Origin: Bacteroidales bacterium
GTDB taxonomy: Bacteria; Bacteroidota; Bacteroidia; Bacteroidales; UBA7960
Assembly: GCA_003553005.1 (NCBI GenBank)
Contig: PUPG01000098.1
Location: 1-9,611, forward strand
Direction: 5' to 3'
DNA length: 9,611 nt
The position numbers were made by a program, and so were the translations under genes. A model generated the notes under the pieces. That model had not been told where the DNA came from and did not search any database. It saw only the letters and a program-made list of their open reading frames with translations. Shown piece after piece: positions 1 to 7,269 of the stretch. Numbering within the stretch: position 1 is the stretch's first letter; every line of letters starts with the position of its first letter.

Positions 1-742
1 CCTCGAAGAGGACAAGCTGTTGTTCACCTGCGACTCCTTTGGTTGCCACTATGCGCACCCCGAAATGTATGACGACAAGGTGGGAGATTTCAGCGAGGCT
101 TTCAAATACTACTTTGATGTGATCCTGAAGCCGTTCAGCAAGTTCATGCTGAAGGCCATCGACAAGATCCGTCCCCTGGAAATCAATGCGGTGTTAACTG
201 GTCACGGACCCCTGTTGATGAAAGACTGGAAAAAGTGGGTGGACCTCAGCGAGCAGTATGCCAGGGAGGCCTTACAAACACCACAACAGGACCACGTCTT
301 CATCCCCTATGTGTCGGCCTATCACAATACCGGCATGATGGCAGAGGCGATCCGCGACGGCATCCAAAGTGCCGGGGATTTCCAGATTGAAGTAGCGGAT
401 ATTGAAAACATGCCCCTGGGAGATGTAGATGAGCGCGTGGCCAAAAGCAGCGCCATCGTAGTTGGTTGCCCCACCATCAACCAGAACATCCTGCTTCCCA
501 TATACCGGCTGTTTGCCGTGATCAGCCCGATCCGCGACAACAAGAAAATCGGCGGTTCATTTGGCTCATATGGCTGGAGCGGGGAAGCCGGTAAGCTGAT
601 TAACAATACCCTGGCCAACCTCAAGCTCAATGTGGAAGGCGATGGCGTGTTTGTGAAATTCACCCCACACGAGGATGAATATGCCCTTTGCCACGATTAT
701 GGCAAGAAGATTGGGGAGAAACTCAAGGAAAAGCAGTCATAG
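1..742 (+). CDS. Flavodiiron protein (A-type flavoprotein), C-terminal part; 5' end outside window
   Basis: Flavodiiron proteins reduce O2 to water and/or NO to N2O in the cytoplasm, protecting anaerobic or microaerophilic cells. About 246 residues are visible of a family that is usually near 400, so roughly the first 150, including the HxExD metal motif of the metallo-beta-lactamase-like domain, are missing to the left. Seen here: CDSFG at visible residues 10-14, whose Asp matches the bridging metal ligand, and GHGP at 67-70, whose His matches the last iron ligand. A flavodoxin-like domain then begins near residue 98 with an SxYxNT-type FMN phosphate loop (SAYHNT), followed by VVGCPTINQNILLP and GSFGSYGWSGEA, both typical FMN-surrounding segments. 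The protein ends right after the flavodoxin domain, with no fused rubredoxin or flavin reductase, so it needs a separate electron donor. Whether it prefers O2 or NO cannot be read from this part. The family call is firm. Confidence 0.93.
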   Translation, partial: LEEDKLLFTCDSFGCHYAHPEMYDDKVGDFSEAFKYYFDVILKPFSKFMLKAIDKIRPLEINAVLTGHGPLLMKDWKKWVDLSEQYAREALQTPQQDHVFIPYVSAYHNTGMMAEAIRDGIQSAGDFQIEVADIENMPLGDVDERVAKSSAIVVGCPTINQNILLPIYRLFAVISPIRDNKKIGGSFGSYGWSGEAGKLINNTLANLKLNVEGDGVFVKFTPHEDEYALCHDYGKKIGEKLKEKQS

Positions 743-1610
743 TGCACCAATAATTAGATTCACGATCAAAGCTGCACCTCACCATATCGCGCTTTTGCTG
801 TTGCTTGCCCTGCTTACCAATGCATGCGTAAGCAGCAGGCAAGTCGCCACGAGTTTCGTGGTGGAGGAGACGGATATTCACGTGTTGTTGCTTCCGCCCC
901 CGGAATTGATCAAGACCTACCTGCCCGGTCATCCCGACGAACTGCCTGCCGACAGCGCATTCGGTCCGGAAGATGACCGGGCCGAATTTATCAGCCAAAC
1001 GGATGATTCGCTCTATGTTGAACAGTTCATGACCTCCATCAGACACTATCTGGATGTGCTGTATGTCAACCATTATGGTCCGGATGAGGTGGATGAATTC
1101 TTTGAACTGGATGTGCCCGCCTACATCTTCGCCGTGGGCCAGATGGAGCTTCTCGAATATGTAGACCAGGAAACATTTGCCGGTTATGCGGATGGCCAGC
1201 GATACCAGGCGAGTGTGGATGTTACCGTACTGGAGGCCAATGTCTGGTTTGAATTCATGAAACTTCACGACCCGGATGAGGAAATGCAATTGTTGTTTGA
1301 TGTCCGCTCAACCAGTGATTACGTGGATGGTCGGTTTGTCCGAAGCCGCGATGGTTCAGTGCGCTTTGACCCGCAAAGATTTCCCCTGACCCTGGATGAT
1401 GTGTATGACCTGGCAGCCTTTTCCGGGAAAAGAAATGCCCAGAACATTTTTGATCATCTGATGAATCTGTATGTGGAGCAGTCACTCCGACGGGAAACGG
1501 ACCTGTATTTCCATTACGATGTGGATGAACACCAGTTGAGAGAAAGAGACTATCCCCCCTTTATCCCCATTCCCCTCGAAGAGCAGCCCGGCGACCCTGA
1601 AGCGGAGTAA
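699..1610 (+). CDS. Putative lipoprotein of unknown function
   Basis: I do not recognise a named family. From the ATG at 699 it has 303 residues: a basic N-region (several Arg, Lys and His), a Leu-rich hydrophobic stretch at about 30-39, then LLTNAC with Cys43 (codon 825-827) as the likely lipidated residue. This resembles a lipoprotein signal peptide with a relaxed lipobox and an unusually long N-region. The mature part is acidic, rich in Asp, Glu and Tyr, with no further membrane segment, no repeats and no catalytic motif that I can name; alternating strand-like segments suggest a mixed or beta-rich fold. The start is uncertain: ATG at 675 (68 bp overlap with the flavodiiron gene), ATG at 699 (44 bp) and TTG at 711 are all in frame, and none has a Shine-Dalgarno sequence. 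I chose 699 as the longest reading with a moderate overlap. The same-strand overlap suggests co-transcription with the flavodiiron gene, although the functions look unrelated. Confidence 0.8.
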   Translation: MARRLGRNSRKSSHSAPIIRFTIKAAPHHIALLLLLALLTNACVSSRQVATSFVVEETDIHVLLLPPPELIKTYLPGHPDELPADSAFGPEDDRAEFISQTDDSLYVEQFMTSIRHYLDVLYVNHYGPDEVDEFFELDVPAYIFAVGQMELLEYVDQETFAGYADGQRYQASVDVTVLEANVWFEFMKLHDPDEEMQLLFDVRSTSDYVDGRFVRSRDGSVRFDPQRFPLTLDDVYDLAAFSGKRNAQNIFDHLMNLYVEQSLRRETDLYFHYDVDEHQLRERDYPPFIPIPLEEQPGDPEAE

Positions 1611-1646
1611 TTTGGCTCGCTGACAATTTACATGCCTGTCTGAATT
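1611..1646. other. Short convergent gap between lipoprotein gene and tsaD
   Basis: These 36 bases separate two stop codons facing each other. I looked for a terminator and found only a 4-base arm pair (GACA and TGTC) with no T-tract, which is too weak to call. Termination of the two converging transcripts here is not explained by visible sequence. Confidence 0.5.
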
Positions 1647-2660
1647 CTAGCTGAAACGCGTGAACGGGGTTACGTCCTGTGCGGAAAAATCCTTTTCCAG
1701 GTATTTAAAATAACCGGTGATGGCTATCATGGCCGCGTTATCCGTGCAATATTCGAATTTGGGGATGTATGTACGCCAGTTCCCTTGTTGCGCTTCTTGC
1801 CGGAAGGCTTCCCGCAGTCCGCTGTTGGCTGACACCCCACCCGCCATCGCAATGTCGCTGATGCCGGTCTGTTTGACAGCCCGGCGCAATTGCTTCATCA
1901 GGATCTCCACGATGTTATGCTGAATCGATGCAGCCAGGTCCTGCTTGTGCTTCCCGATGAAGTCTGCATCTTTTTTTAACTGGTCGCGCAAAAAATACAG
2001 GATGGACGTCTTTAAGCCAGAGAAACTATAATTTAGTCCGGGAACCCGGGGATGCGGGAATGCAAATGCATTCGGGTCACCTTCTTTGGCCAGCTTATCG
2101 ATGAGTGGTCCGCCAGGGTAGGGCAGACCCATGATCTTGGCTGCCTTGTCGAAGGCTTCACCAGCGGCATCGTCAATGGTCTGTCCGATCACCTCCATCT
2201 CATGATAGCCTTTTACCAACACAATTTGTGTGTGTCCGCCGGAAACCGTCAGGCACAGGAAAGGGAAAGGGGGAGGGGCTCCCTGTTGCTCATCTTTAAT
2301 AAAATGCGCCAGGATATGCGCATGCATGTGATTCACCGTAATCAGGGGAATACCCATCGACAAAGCAAAACCCTTGGCAAATGAGGTGCCTACCAGCAGC
2401 GATCCGAGCAATCCGGGCCCATTGGTATAAGCGACGGCATGTAGCTCATTTTTTTGTATATTTGCCTGCGATAACGCCTTGGCTATTACGGGAATAATGT
2501 GCTGTTGATGAGCCCTGGATGCCAGCTCGGGAACAACACCTCCATAATCTTTGTGTATGTGCTGATTGGCGATTAGATTGGCAAGAATTTTGCGATCCCT
2601 GATCACGGCCGCCGAAGTATCGTCGCAGGATGATTCAATCCCCAGGATATATATGCTCAT
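1647..2660 (-). CDS. tsaD: tRNA N6-adenosine threonylcarbamoyltransferase TsaD
   Basis: TsaD transfers the threonylcarbamoyl group from threonylcarbamoyl-AMP to A37 of tRNAs that read ANN codons, forming t6A in the cytoplasm with TsaB and TsaE; TsaC makes the donor. The reading gives 337 residues, the normal family length. Motifs in order: GIESSCDDTS at 7-16, TNGPGLLGSLLVG at 79-91, HMHAH at 111-115, SGGHTQI at 140-146, DDAAGEAFDKAAK at 163-175, YSFSGLKTS at 211-219, GGVSANSGLR at 274-283 and CTDNAAMIA at 305-313. By analogy with the E. coli enzyme, His111, His115 and Asp307 are the metal ligands, and all are present. The frame stays open upstream to 3296, but the ATG at 2660 gives the canonical N-terminus, and the upstream reading is only the antisense of tamB. 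There is no Shine-Dalgarno sequence before the ATG. The gene diverges from tamB and converges on the lipoprotein gene. None of the other Tsa genes is in the window. Confidence 0.98.
   Translation of the reverse strand: MSIYILGIESSCDDTSAAVIRDRKILANLIANQHIHKDYGGVVPELASRAHQQHIIPVIAKALSQANIQKNELHAVAYTNGPGLLGSLLVGTSFAKGFALSMGIPLITVNHMHAHILAHFIKDEQQGAPPPFPFLCLTVSGGHTQIVLVKGYHEMEVIGQTIDDAAGEAFDKAAKIMGLPYPGGPLIDKLAKEGDPNAFAFPHPRVPGLNYSFSGLKTSILYFLRDQLKKDADFIGKHKQDLAASIQHNIVEILMKQLRRAVKQTGISDIAMAGGVSANSGLREAFRQEAQQGNWRTYIPKFEYCTDNAAMIAITGYFKYLEKDFSAQDVTPFTRFS
2457..2464 (+). promoter_or_regulatory. Weak candidate -7 element upstream of tamB, inside tsaD
   Basis: The plus strand reads TATATTTG, an exact TAnnTTTG match directly after a run of T, about 230 bp before the tamB start and within the tsaD coding region on the other strand. 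Because tsaD begins only 36 bp away from tamB, any tamB promoter further out than that gap must lie inside tsaD. No -33 box is evident, the leader would be long, and a chance match is quite possible. Confidence 0.2.
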
Positions 2661-2696
2661 AGTGCAGGCTGAATGGTATAGCTGGCTTTTAACCGA
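2661..2696. promoter_or_regulatory. Divergent tsaD/tamB intergenic region
   Basis: Only 36 bases lie between the tsaD ATG and the tamB TTG. That is too short to hold two full divergent promoters, so at least one promoter must extend into the neighbouring coding sequence. The gap holds no recognisable operator, palindrome or Shine-Dalgarno sequence facing tsaD. A GGAGG occurs at 2699-2703, but it overlaps the TTG chosen as the tamB start and so cannot serve that codon. Confidence 0.5.
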
Positions 2697-5600
2697 TTGG
2701 AGGACAAAGATATCAAAAAACTGAGAAAAATATTTCTTTCTCTTCTGACAGCGCTTCTGCTGCTGCCTGTCCTGCTTTACGGGATTTTGCATGTCAACTA
2801 CGTGCAACAACGCCTTGTAGACCAAATCACGGCCTATTTCGCTGAGGAACTCCGGACAGAAGTCACTGTGGGTGGCGTAGACGTGCATTTCTTTCGCAGC
2901 GTGATCCTCCATGACGTCCGGGTGCTCGATCAACAGCAACAGGACCTCATCAAACTGGAAAGGCTTGACCTGCACCTGCGTAACCTTTCCATCCCGCAAA
3001 AGACCATCGAGCTCAGTGAGGTCCACCTCCGGCAACCGGCCTTGATGCTTACCAAAGAACCCGGTGAAGATCAGCATAACTTCCGCTTTCTCATTGATTA
3101 TTTTTCCGGCCGCGAACCTGCCACCGACCGGGATAGCTGGCAATTCAGTACAGACGCCCTGCGAATCAGTGATGGAGATATCGCTTACCAGGATCACAAT
3201 CGGACCGAGAAACCCCAGGGCTTCGATCATCGCCATTTCAGGCTGTCCGGCCTGCAACTGGCACTCCACGATATTCGCCTGACAGATTCTCTTCACACAT
3301 TCCTCATTGATCGGCTCCAGTTTACGGATCAGGCCGGTTTTCAGCTGGATCAGCTGGCTGCATCGATCCAGGTAAATGCAAACACCCTGGTCGCGGAGGA
3401 TTTTTCATTGAAAGCCGGCCAAACCGATTTAACCGGCCACCTCGAACTCCAGCTTGTCCAAGACGAGCAATACCAAAGCCTGGCCGATCAGATCAGGGGG
3501 CAAATAGCGCTCGAACCTGGGCCGGTCGATCTTGCTGACATTGGACATTATGTCCCGTCACTTTACGGCATCCGCGGTGTAATCCAGGCTGGGGGACATG
3601 TCCGGGCAGGTGAGGGGCGAATACACACCAGGGATGTTACCCTTCAATATGGTAGCCACACAGCATTCCAGGGAGAGCTGTCCTTAAGCAGGATAGGTAA
3701 AGCGCGCGGCCCCCATGTGGACGCAAAAATCACCCAGTTGCGGAGCCGGATCGATGACATCAAGGGTTTTTACCTACCCGTGCAGTGGAAAAATAAACAC
3801 CTGGAGCTTCCGGGATATCTAGAAACACTTGGAGATATCCACTTTACCGGAACACTTTCCGGGACCCCTGGGGACCTGCTCGCAGAAGGAGAAATGCAAA
3901 CCTCGCTGGGTGCCCTGGAAAGCCAGATTGCACTGACGGCTGCTGACAATGGGGAAGGTTACCAATACCAGGGAAAAATCATGACCAGGGCACTGCAGCT
4001 GGGGGTTATGCTGGGACGAGAGGGATATCCTGGCGACCTTAACATGCAGGCAGCGATCAGCGGTTCTGGTTTTGCGGCCGACGGGTTGCGAATGCATCTG
4101 GATGGCTATGTAGATGGCATGACGGTGGCAGGTACACCCTACAGCGATATTGACCTGGAAGGAGAGCTGGTCAACCAGCGCTTTGATGGCAAGCTACAGA
4201 TCGACGATGACAAGCTCAACCTGGCATTCAATGGACTCGTGGATTTCGACAAAGAGGTTCCGGATTTTCAATTCCAGATGGGCATTGCGCACGCCAACCT
4301 GACAGATATTGGTCTTTTTCAGCGCGACAGCATGTATGTTTCACTGCTCGAGGCGGAAATAGATATCAATGCCAGGGCTTCCTCCATGGATGACATGGAA
4401 GGCGAACTCACCATTCGCAATATCACGTATTCGGAGATTCCAACAGATCCTTCCGTACCAGATATCTACCCGGTAAGCTATCGCAAAGACAGCATATATG
4501 TGAACAATACCCTGTGGTCTGAGGATAACAGGCATCTGAGGGTCAGGTCGGATTTTGCAGATATTGACATGCACGGCCAGATGCGCTTTGACAAGCTGCT
4601 TGAATCCTTGCGCATCTTTGCCGCCAGCTATAGCCCTTCTATGCAGCTGGCCTCTCCCGCAGAGGTGCAGGAACCGCCTTTTGCCCAGGATATTGACTTT
4701 TCCGTAAGGTTGAAAGACACGCGTCTGCTGACGGACTTGTTTATGCCTGGACTGGCCATCTCATCCGGAAGCTGGGTCAATGGCAGGCTCCAAACAGACG
4801 AGGCGCAGCTTCAGCTCAAGGGCCATGCCGACACCCTTCGGCTGGCTGGACGTAGCTTTTATGGTTATCAGCTGGAGGGTTACCGGAATGCAAATGGCTA
4901 TGTGCTGGCGATGGAAAGTGACCAGTTGATGCTATCCGAGAATCGCGCCATTGATCGTTTTGCCATGATCAACACCTGGCAGCGGGACAGCATCTGGACA
5001 GAAATGTCCTGGGGTAAGGATACGGCACACAACCAGGGAAGGGTCAATGGGCTGACGCATTTTTATGACGAACACAGGATAGAGTTTTCCATTCCGGAAT
5101 CGGAGGCACGCATCAATGGAAATACCTGGCGCTTGAATAAAGACCACCGCGTCATCCTCGACACCAACCGGGTGGAGATCCACCAACTCATGGCCTATCA
5201 TGGTGACCAGTTTATCAAGGCCGACGGGGTACTCGGGCCGGGTGATGATGACCGCATGGGACTTGCATTTTCAAGTTTTGATGTGGGATACAGCGATGTG
5301 CTGCTGGGCGAAAGCAACTTCAGTTTTGGCGGCATGATGGATGGTTATGTCAGCTTTACCGGGCTTTACCAGCCACCCGGGGTTACCGCCGAATTATTTG
5401 TTAAGGATTTTGCTTTCAATGAGGTGCTGATGGGTGACCTGGAGGTCAGCAGCTCATGGAGCGACGAAAAACAGGCATTTGAAGTGTATGCCAAGGTGAA
5501 TGAAGCGCAGCAGGAAAGAACGAATGAGCCGCTGATCGCTACCGGTAACCTCTATACCGGGAATCACGACCAGAATTTCGACCTCGATATCCGCCTGAGT

Positions 5601-7250
5601 CATTTCAAGATGGATGTCTGGGGAAGATACCTGCAAAGCTTTACCGAAGGCTTTGGTGGCTTTGCCACGGGCACACTGCGTATGGATGGCCCTTTTAACC
5701 GGCCGGAGCTTAGCGGACACCTGGAGCTGTCGGACATCACCATGCCCATCCCATACCTGAATACGACCTATGCCTTTGACCATGAGGCCACCCTCGAAAA
5801 AGACCGGTTCATTTTTGACCAGGTGATGCTGAATGACTCCCTGGGAAATAGCGCGTTGGTCAATGGGGTGGTCACGCACGACTATTTCAGGAATTTTGCG
5901 ATTGACTTTGAGCTGCGGCCCGAAGAAATGATCATTTTCAATACTACTGCTGCGGATAATGACCTGTTTTTTGGTACAGGCTTCATTACGGGCCTGGGCA
6001 GGATACACGGGCCCGCCAATGACATTACGATAGATGTAAGTGCCCGCACAGAGCGGGGTACCAGGGTGATGATGCCGTTGAATTATACCGGGGATGTACG
6101 TGAGCGGCATTTTATCTCATTTGTGTCCCCTGAAGGTGCCAGGGCCGATGAGGGGTTTGTGCTGCCACATACTGGCGGCGATGTGACCATGAACTTCGAT
6201 CTTGAGGTGACGCCGGACGCCGAGGTGGAGCTGTTCTTTGATGCACAGTTCGGCGATATTATCAGGGGGCAGGGCAGTGGTGACCTGAACCTGGAAATTG
6301 CGCCTGATGGGTCATTCAACATTTATGGAGACTACCTGATTGAAAGTGGTGAGTACCTTTTTAGCCTGCAAAACATCATCAACAAACGGTTTAGGATCGA
6401 CCAGGGAAGCAGTATTCGCTGGACGGGAGATATCAATGATGCGGACGTCGATCTGCGAGCGGTCTACCGACTGCGTACCTCCCTGTACGATTTGCTTGCC
6501 GGTGGAGGCATGGACGATGACATGGCCAATCAGTTCCGGCGAAGGGTCCCCGTGGAAACCGTGTTGATCCTTGAAGATAAACTCTTTAATCCAAGCATCT
6601 CCTTTGATATTGATGTCCCGGGAGGTGACGATAACACCCGGGAACTCATTGAAAGAGAGATCACCACAGACCAGGAAATGAACCGGCAGGTTTTTTCCCT
6701 GCTTGTGCTCAACCGTTTCATGCCCCGCGATCAGTATGCTGCCCTTGGATATGGCATGGGCGCCACTTCCTCTGAGCTATTGTCGCACCAGTTGAGTAAC
6801 TGGCTCTCCCAGATCAGTTCAGATTTTGACATCGGCGTCAATTACCGGCCGGGTGATGAAATAACCAGCCAGGAGGTAGAGCTGGCCTTGTCTACCCAGT
6901 TATTTGATGACCGGGTACTGATTGACGGAAACTTTGGTGTGGCCGGCAACCAAACTGCTACCGGCCATCAGGCGCAAGGGACCAACCAGATCATCGGCGA
7001 CGTCAATGTGGAAGTCAAGGTTACACCGGAAGGGAAGTTCCGGGTCAAGGCCTTTAACCGGTCCAATACGTTTGACATCATCCATACCAATGCCCCGTAT
7101 ACACAGGGAATTGGGGTGTTTTACCGCCGGGAGTTCGACCAGCTGCATGACATTTTCCGCCGGCAGCGACTCGAGGGGGAAGAGGCTTCCATCGGCGGGG
7201 AAACCATAGACACCGCGGATCCTGATGAGCGCATTGAAGATGATCTTTAG
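2697..7250 (+). CDS. tamB: TamB-like translocation and assembly module protein (AsmA-like superfamily)
   Basis: TamB-type proteins are anchored in the inner membrane and span the periplasm as a long, hydrophobic beta-groove; the family is linked to outer-membrane protein assembly and to phospholipid transport between the membranes. This one has 1517 residues. A single membrane segment lies at about 12-32 after a short basic N-terminus. An AsmA-like start follows (TEVTVGGVDVHFF at about 54-66), then roughly 1000 residues of alternating short beta strands. The conserved C-terminal TamB domain (formerly DUF490) spans about 1100-1480, with FRIDQGSSIRWTGD near 1231-1244, VETVLILEDKLFNPSISFDI near 1284-1303 and a final YRREFD near 1477. 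The tail is acidic. No ATG is available: an in-frame stop lies at 2679-2681, and TTG at 2697 is the best start, with CTG at 2682 or 2721 as alternatives. No Omp85-type partner (TamA or the Bacteroidota TamL) is in the window. Divergence from tsaD is, from memory, a common Bacteroidota arrangement. Confidence 0.93.
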   Translation: MEDKDIKKLRKIFLSLLTALLLLPVLLYGILHVNYVQQRLVDQITAYFAEELRTEVTVGGVDVHFFRSVILHDVRVLDQQQQDLIKLERLDLHLRNLSIPQKTIELSEVHLRQPALMLTKEPGEDQHNFRFLIDYFSGREPATDRDSWQFSTDALRISDGDIAYQDHNRTEKPQGFDHRHFRLSGLQLALHDIRLTDSLHTFLIDRLQFTDQAGFQLDQLAASIQVNANTLVAEDFSLKAGQTDLTGHLELQLVQDEQYQSLADQIRGQIALEPGPVDLADIGHYVPSLYGIRGVIQAGGHVRAGEGRIHTRDVTLQYGSHTAFQGELSLSRIGKARGPHVDAKITQLRSRIDDIKGFYLPVQWKNKHLELPGYLETLGDIHFTGTLSGTPGDLLAEGEMQTSLGALESQIALTAADNGEGYQYQGKIMTRALQLGVMLGREGYPGDLNMQAAISGSGFAADGLRMHLDGYVDGMTVAGTPYSDIDLEGELVNQRFDGKLQIDDDKLNLAFNGLVDFDKEVPDFQFQMGIAHANLTDIGLFQRDSMYVSLLEAEIDINARASSMDDMEGELTIRNITYSEIPTDPSVPDIYPVSYRKDSIYVNNTLWSEDNRHLRVRSDFADIDMHGQMRFDKLLESLRIFAASYSPSMQLASPAEVQEPPFAQDIDFSVRLKDTRLLTDLFMPGLAISSGSWVNGRLQTDEAQLQLKGHADTLRLAGRSFYGYQLEGYRNANGYVLAMESDQLMLSENRAIDRFAMINTWQRDSIWTEMSWGKDTAHNQGRVNGLTHFYDEHRIEFSIPESEARINGNTWRLNKDHRVILDTNRVEIHQLMAYHGDQFIKADGVLGPGDDDRMGLAFSSFDVGYSDVLLGESNFSFGGMMDGYVSFTGLYQPPGVTAELFVKDFAFNEVLMGDLEVSSSWSDEKQAFEVYAKVNEAQQERTNEPLIATGNLYTGNHDQNFDLDIRLSHFKMDVWGRYLQSFTEGFGGFATGTLRMDGPFNRPELSGHLELSDITMPIPYLNTTYAFDHEATLEKDRFIFDQVMLNDSLGNSALVNGVVTHDYFRNFAIDFELRPEEMIIFNTTAADNDLFFGTGFITGLGRIHGPANDITIDVSARTERGTRVMMPLNYTGDVRERHFISFVSPEGARADEGFVLPHTGGDVTMNFDLEVTPDAEVELFFDAQFGDIIRGQGSGDLNLEIAPDGSFNIYGDYLIESGEYLFSLQNIINKRFRIDQGSSIRWTGDINDADVDLRAVYRLRTSLYDLLAGGGMDDDMANQFRRRVPVETVLILEDKLFNPSISFDIDVPGGDDNTRELIEREITTDQEMNRQVFSLLVLNRFMPRDQYAALGYGMGATSSELLSHQLSNWLSQISSDFDIGVNYRPGDEITSQEVELALSTQLFDDRVLIDGNFGVAGNQTATGHQAQGTNQIIGDVNVEVKVTPEGKFRVKAFNRSNTFDIIHTNAPYTQGIGVFYRREFDQLHDIFRRQRLEGEEASIGGETIDTADPDERIEDDL
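2705..2712 (-). promoter_or_regulatory. tsaD: Candidate -7 promoter element for tsaD
   Basis: On the minus strand these bases read TATCTTTG, an exact match to the Bacteroidota sigma-ABfr -7 pattern TAnnTTTG. It lies about 45 bp before the tsaD ATG, which would give an untranslated leader of roughly 35-40 bases. I see no clear TTTG-type -33 box at the expected spacing, only an A/T-rich stretch. The element sits inside the first codons of the divergent tamB gene. A six-base fixed pattern is expected a few times by chance in a window this size, so position is the main support. Confidence 0.42.
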
Positions 7251-7269
7251 CCTGCATGAATCGTGCAGG
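7251..7269. terminator. Hairpin filling the gap between convergent tamB and ribBA stops
   Basis: The 19 bases read CCTGCATGAATCGTGCAGG: six perfectly paired bases on each arm (CCTGCA and TGCAGG), extendable on the plus-strand RNA by a U-G wobble and a G-C pair around an AAT loop. It starts directly after the tamB stop (7248-7250) and ends directly before the ribBA stop codon (7270-7272 on the minus strand). Both transcripts would form it. No T-tract follows closely on either strand (the first T-rich stretch on the plus strand is about 20 bases on), so it is not a classical intrinsic terminator; a 3'-end stabilising or processing hairpin fits equally well. Confidence 0.45.

Noticed and set aside
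322..1289. Minus-strand frames of 113 and 188 codons opposite the flavodiiron and lipoprotein genes
   Set aside because: They are antisense to the flavodoxin domain and to the lipoprotein frame, which has a signal-peptide-like start; no motif supports the minus-strand readings.
2661..3296. An open minus-strand frame that would extend tsaD by 212 residues at its N-terminus
   Set aside because: The ATG at 2660 gives the exact canonical TsaD N-terminus and normal length. The extension lies wholly antisense to tamB and has no recognisable domain, so it is a shadow frame.
5454..6110. A 218-codon minus-strand frame inside tamB
   Set aside because: It lies antisense to well-supported tamB coding sequence, has no recognisable motif and has a low-complexity, unlikely composition. 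Long antisense frames are common at this GC content.
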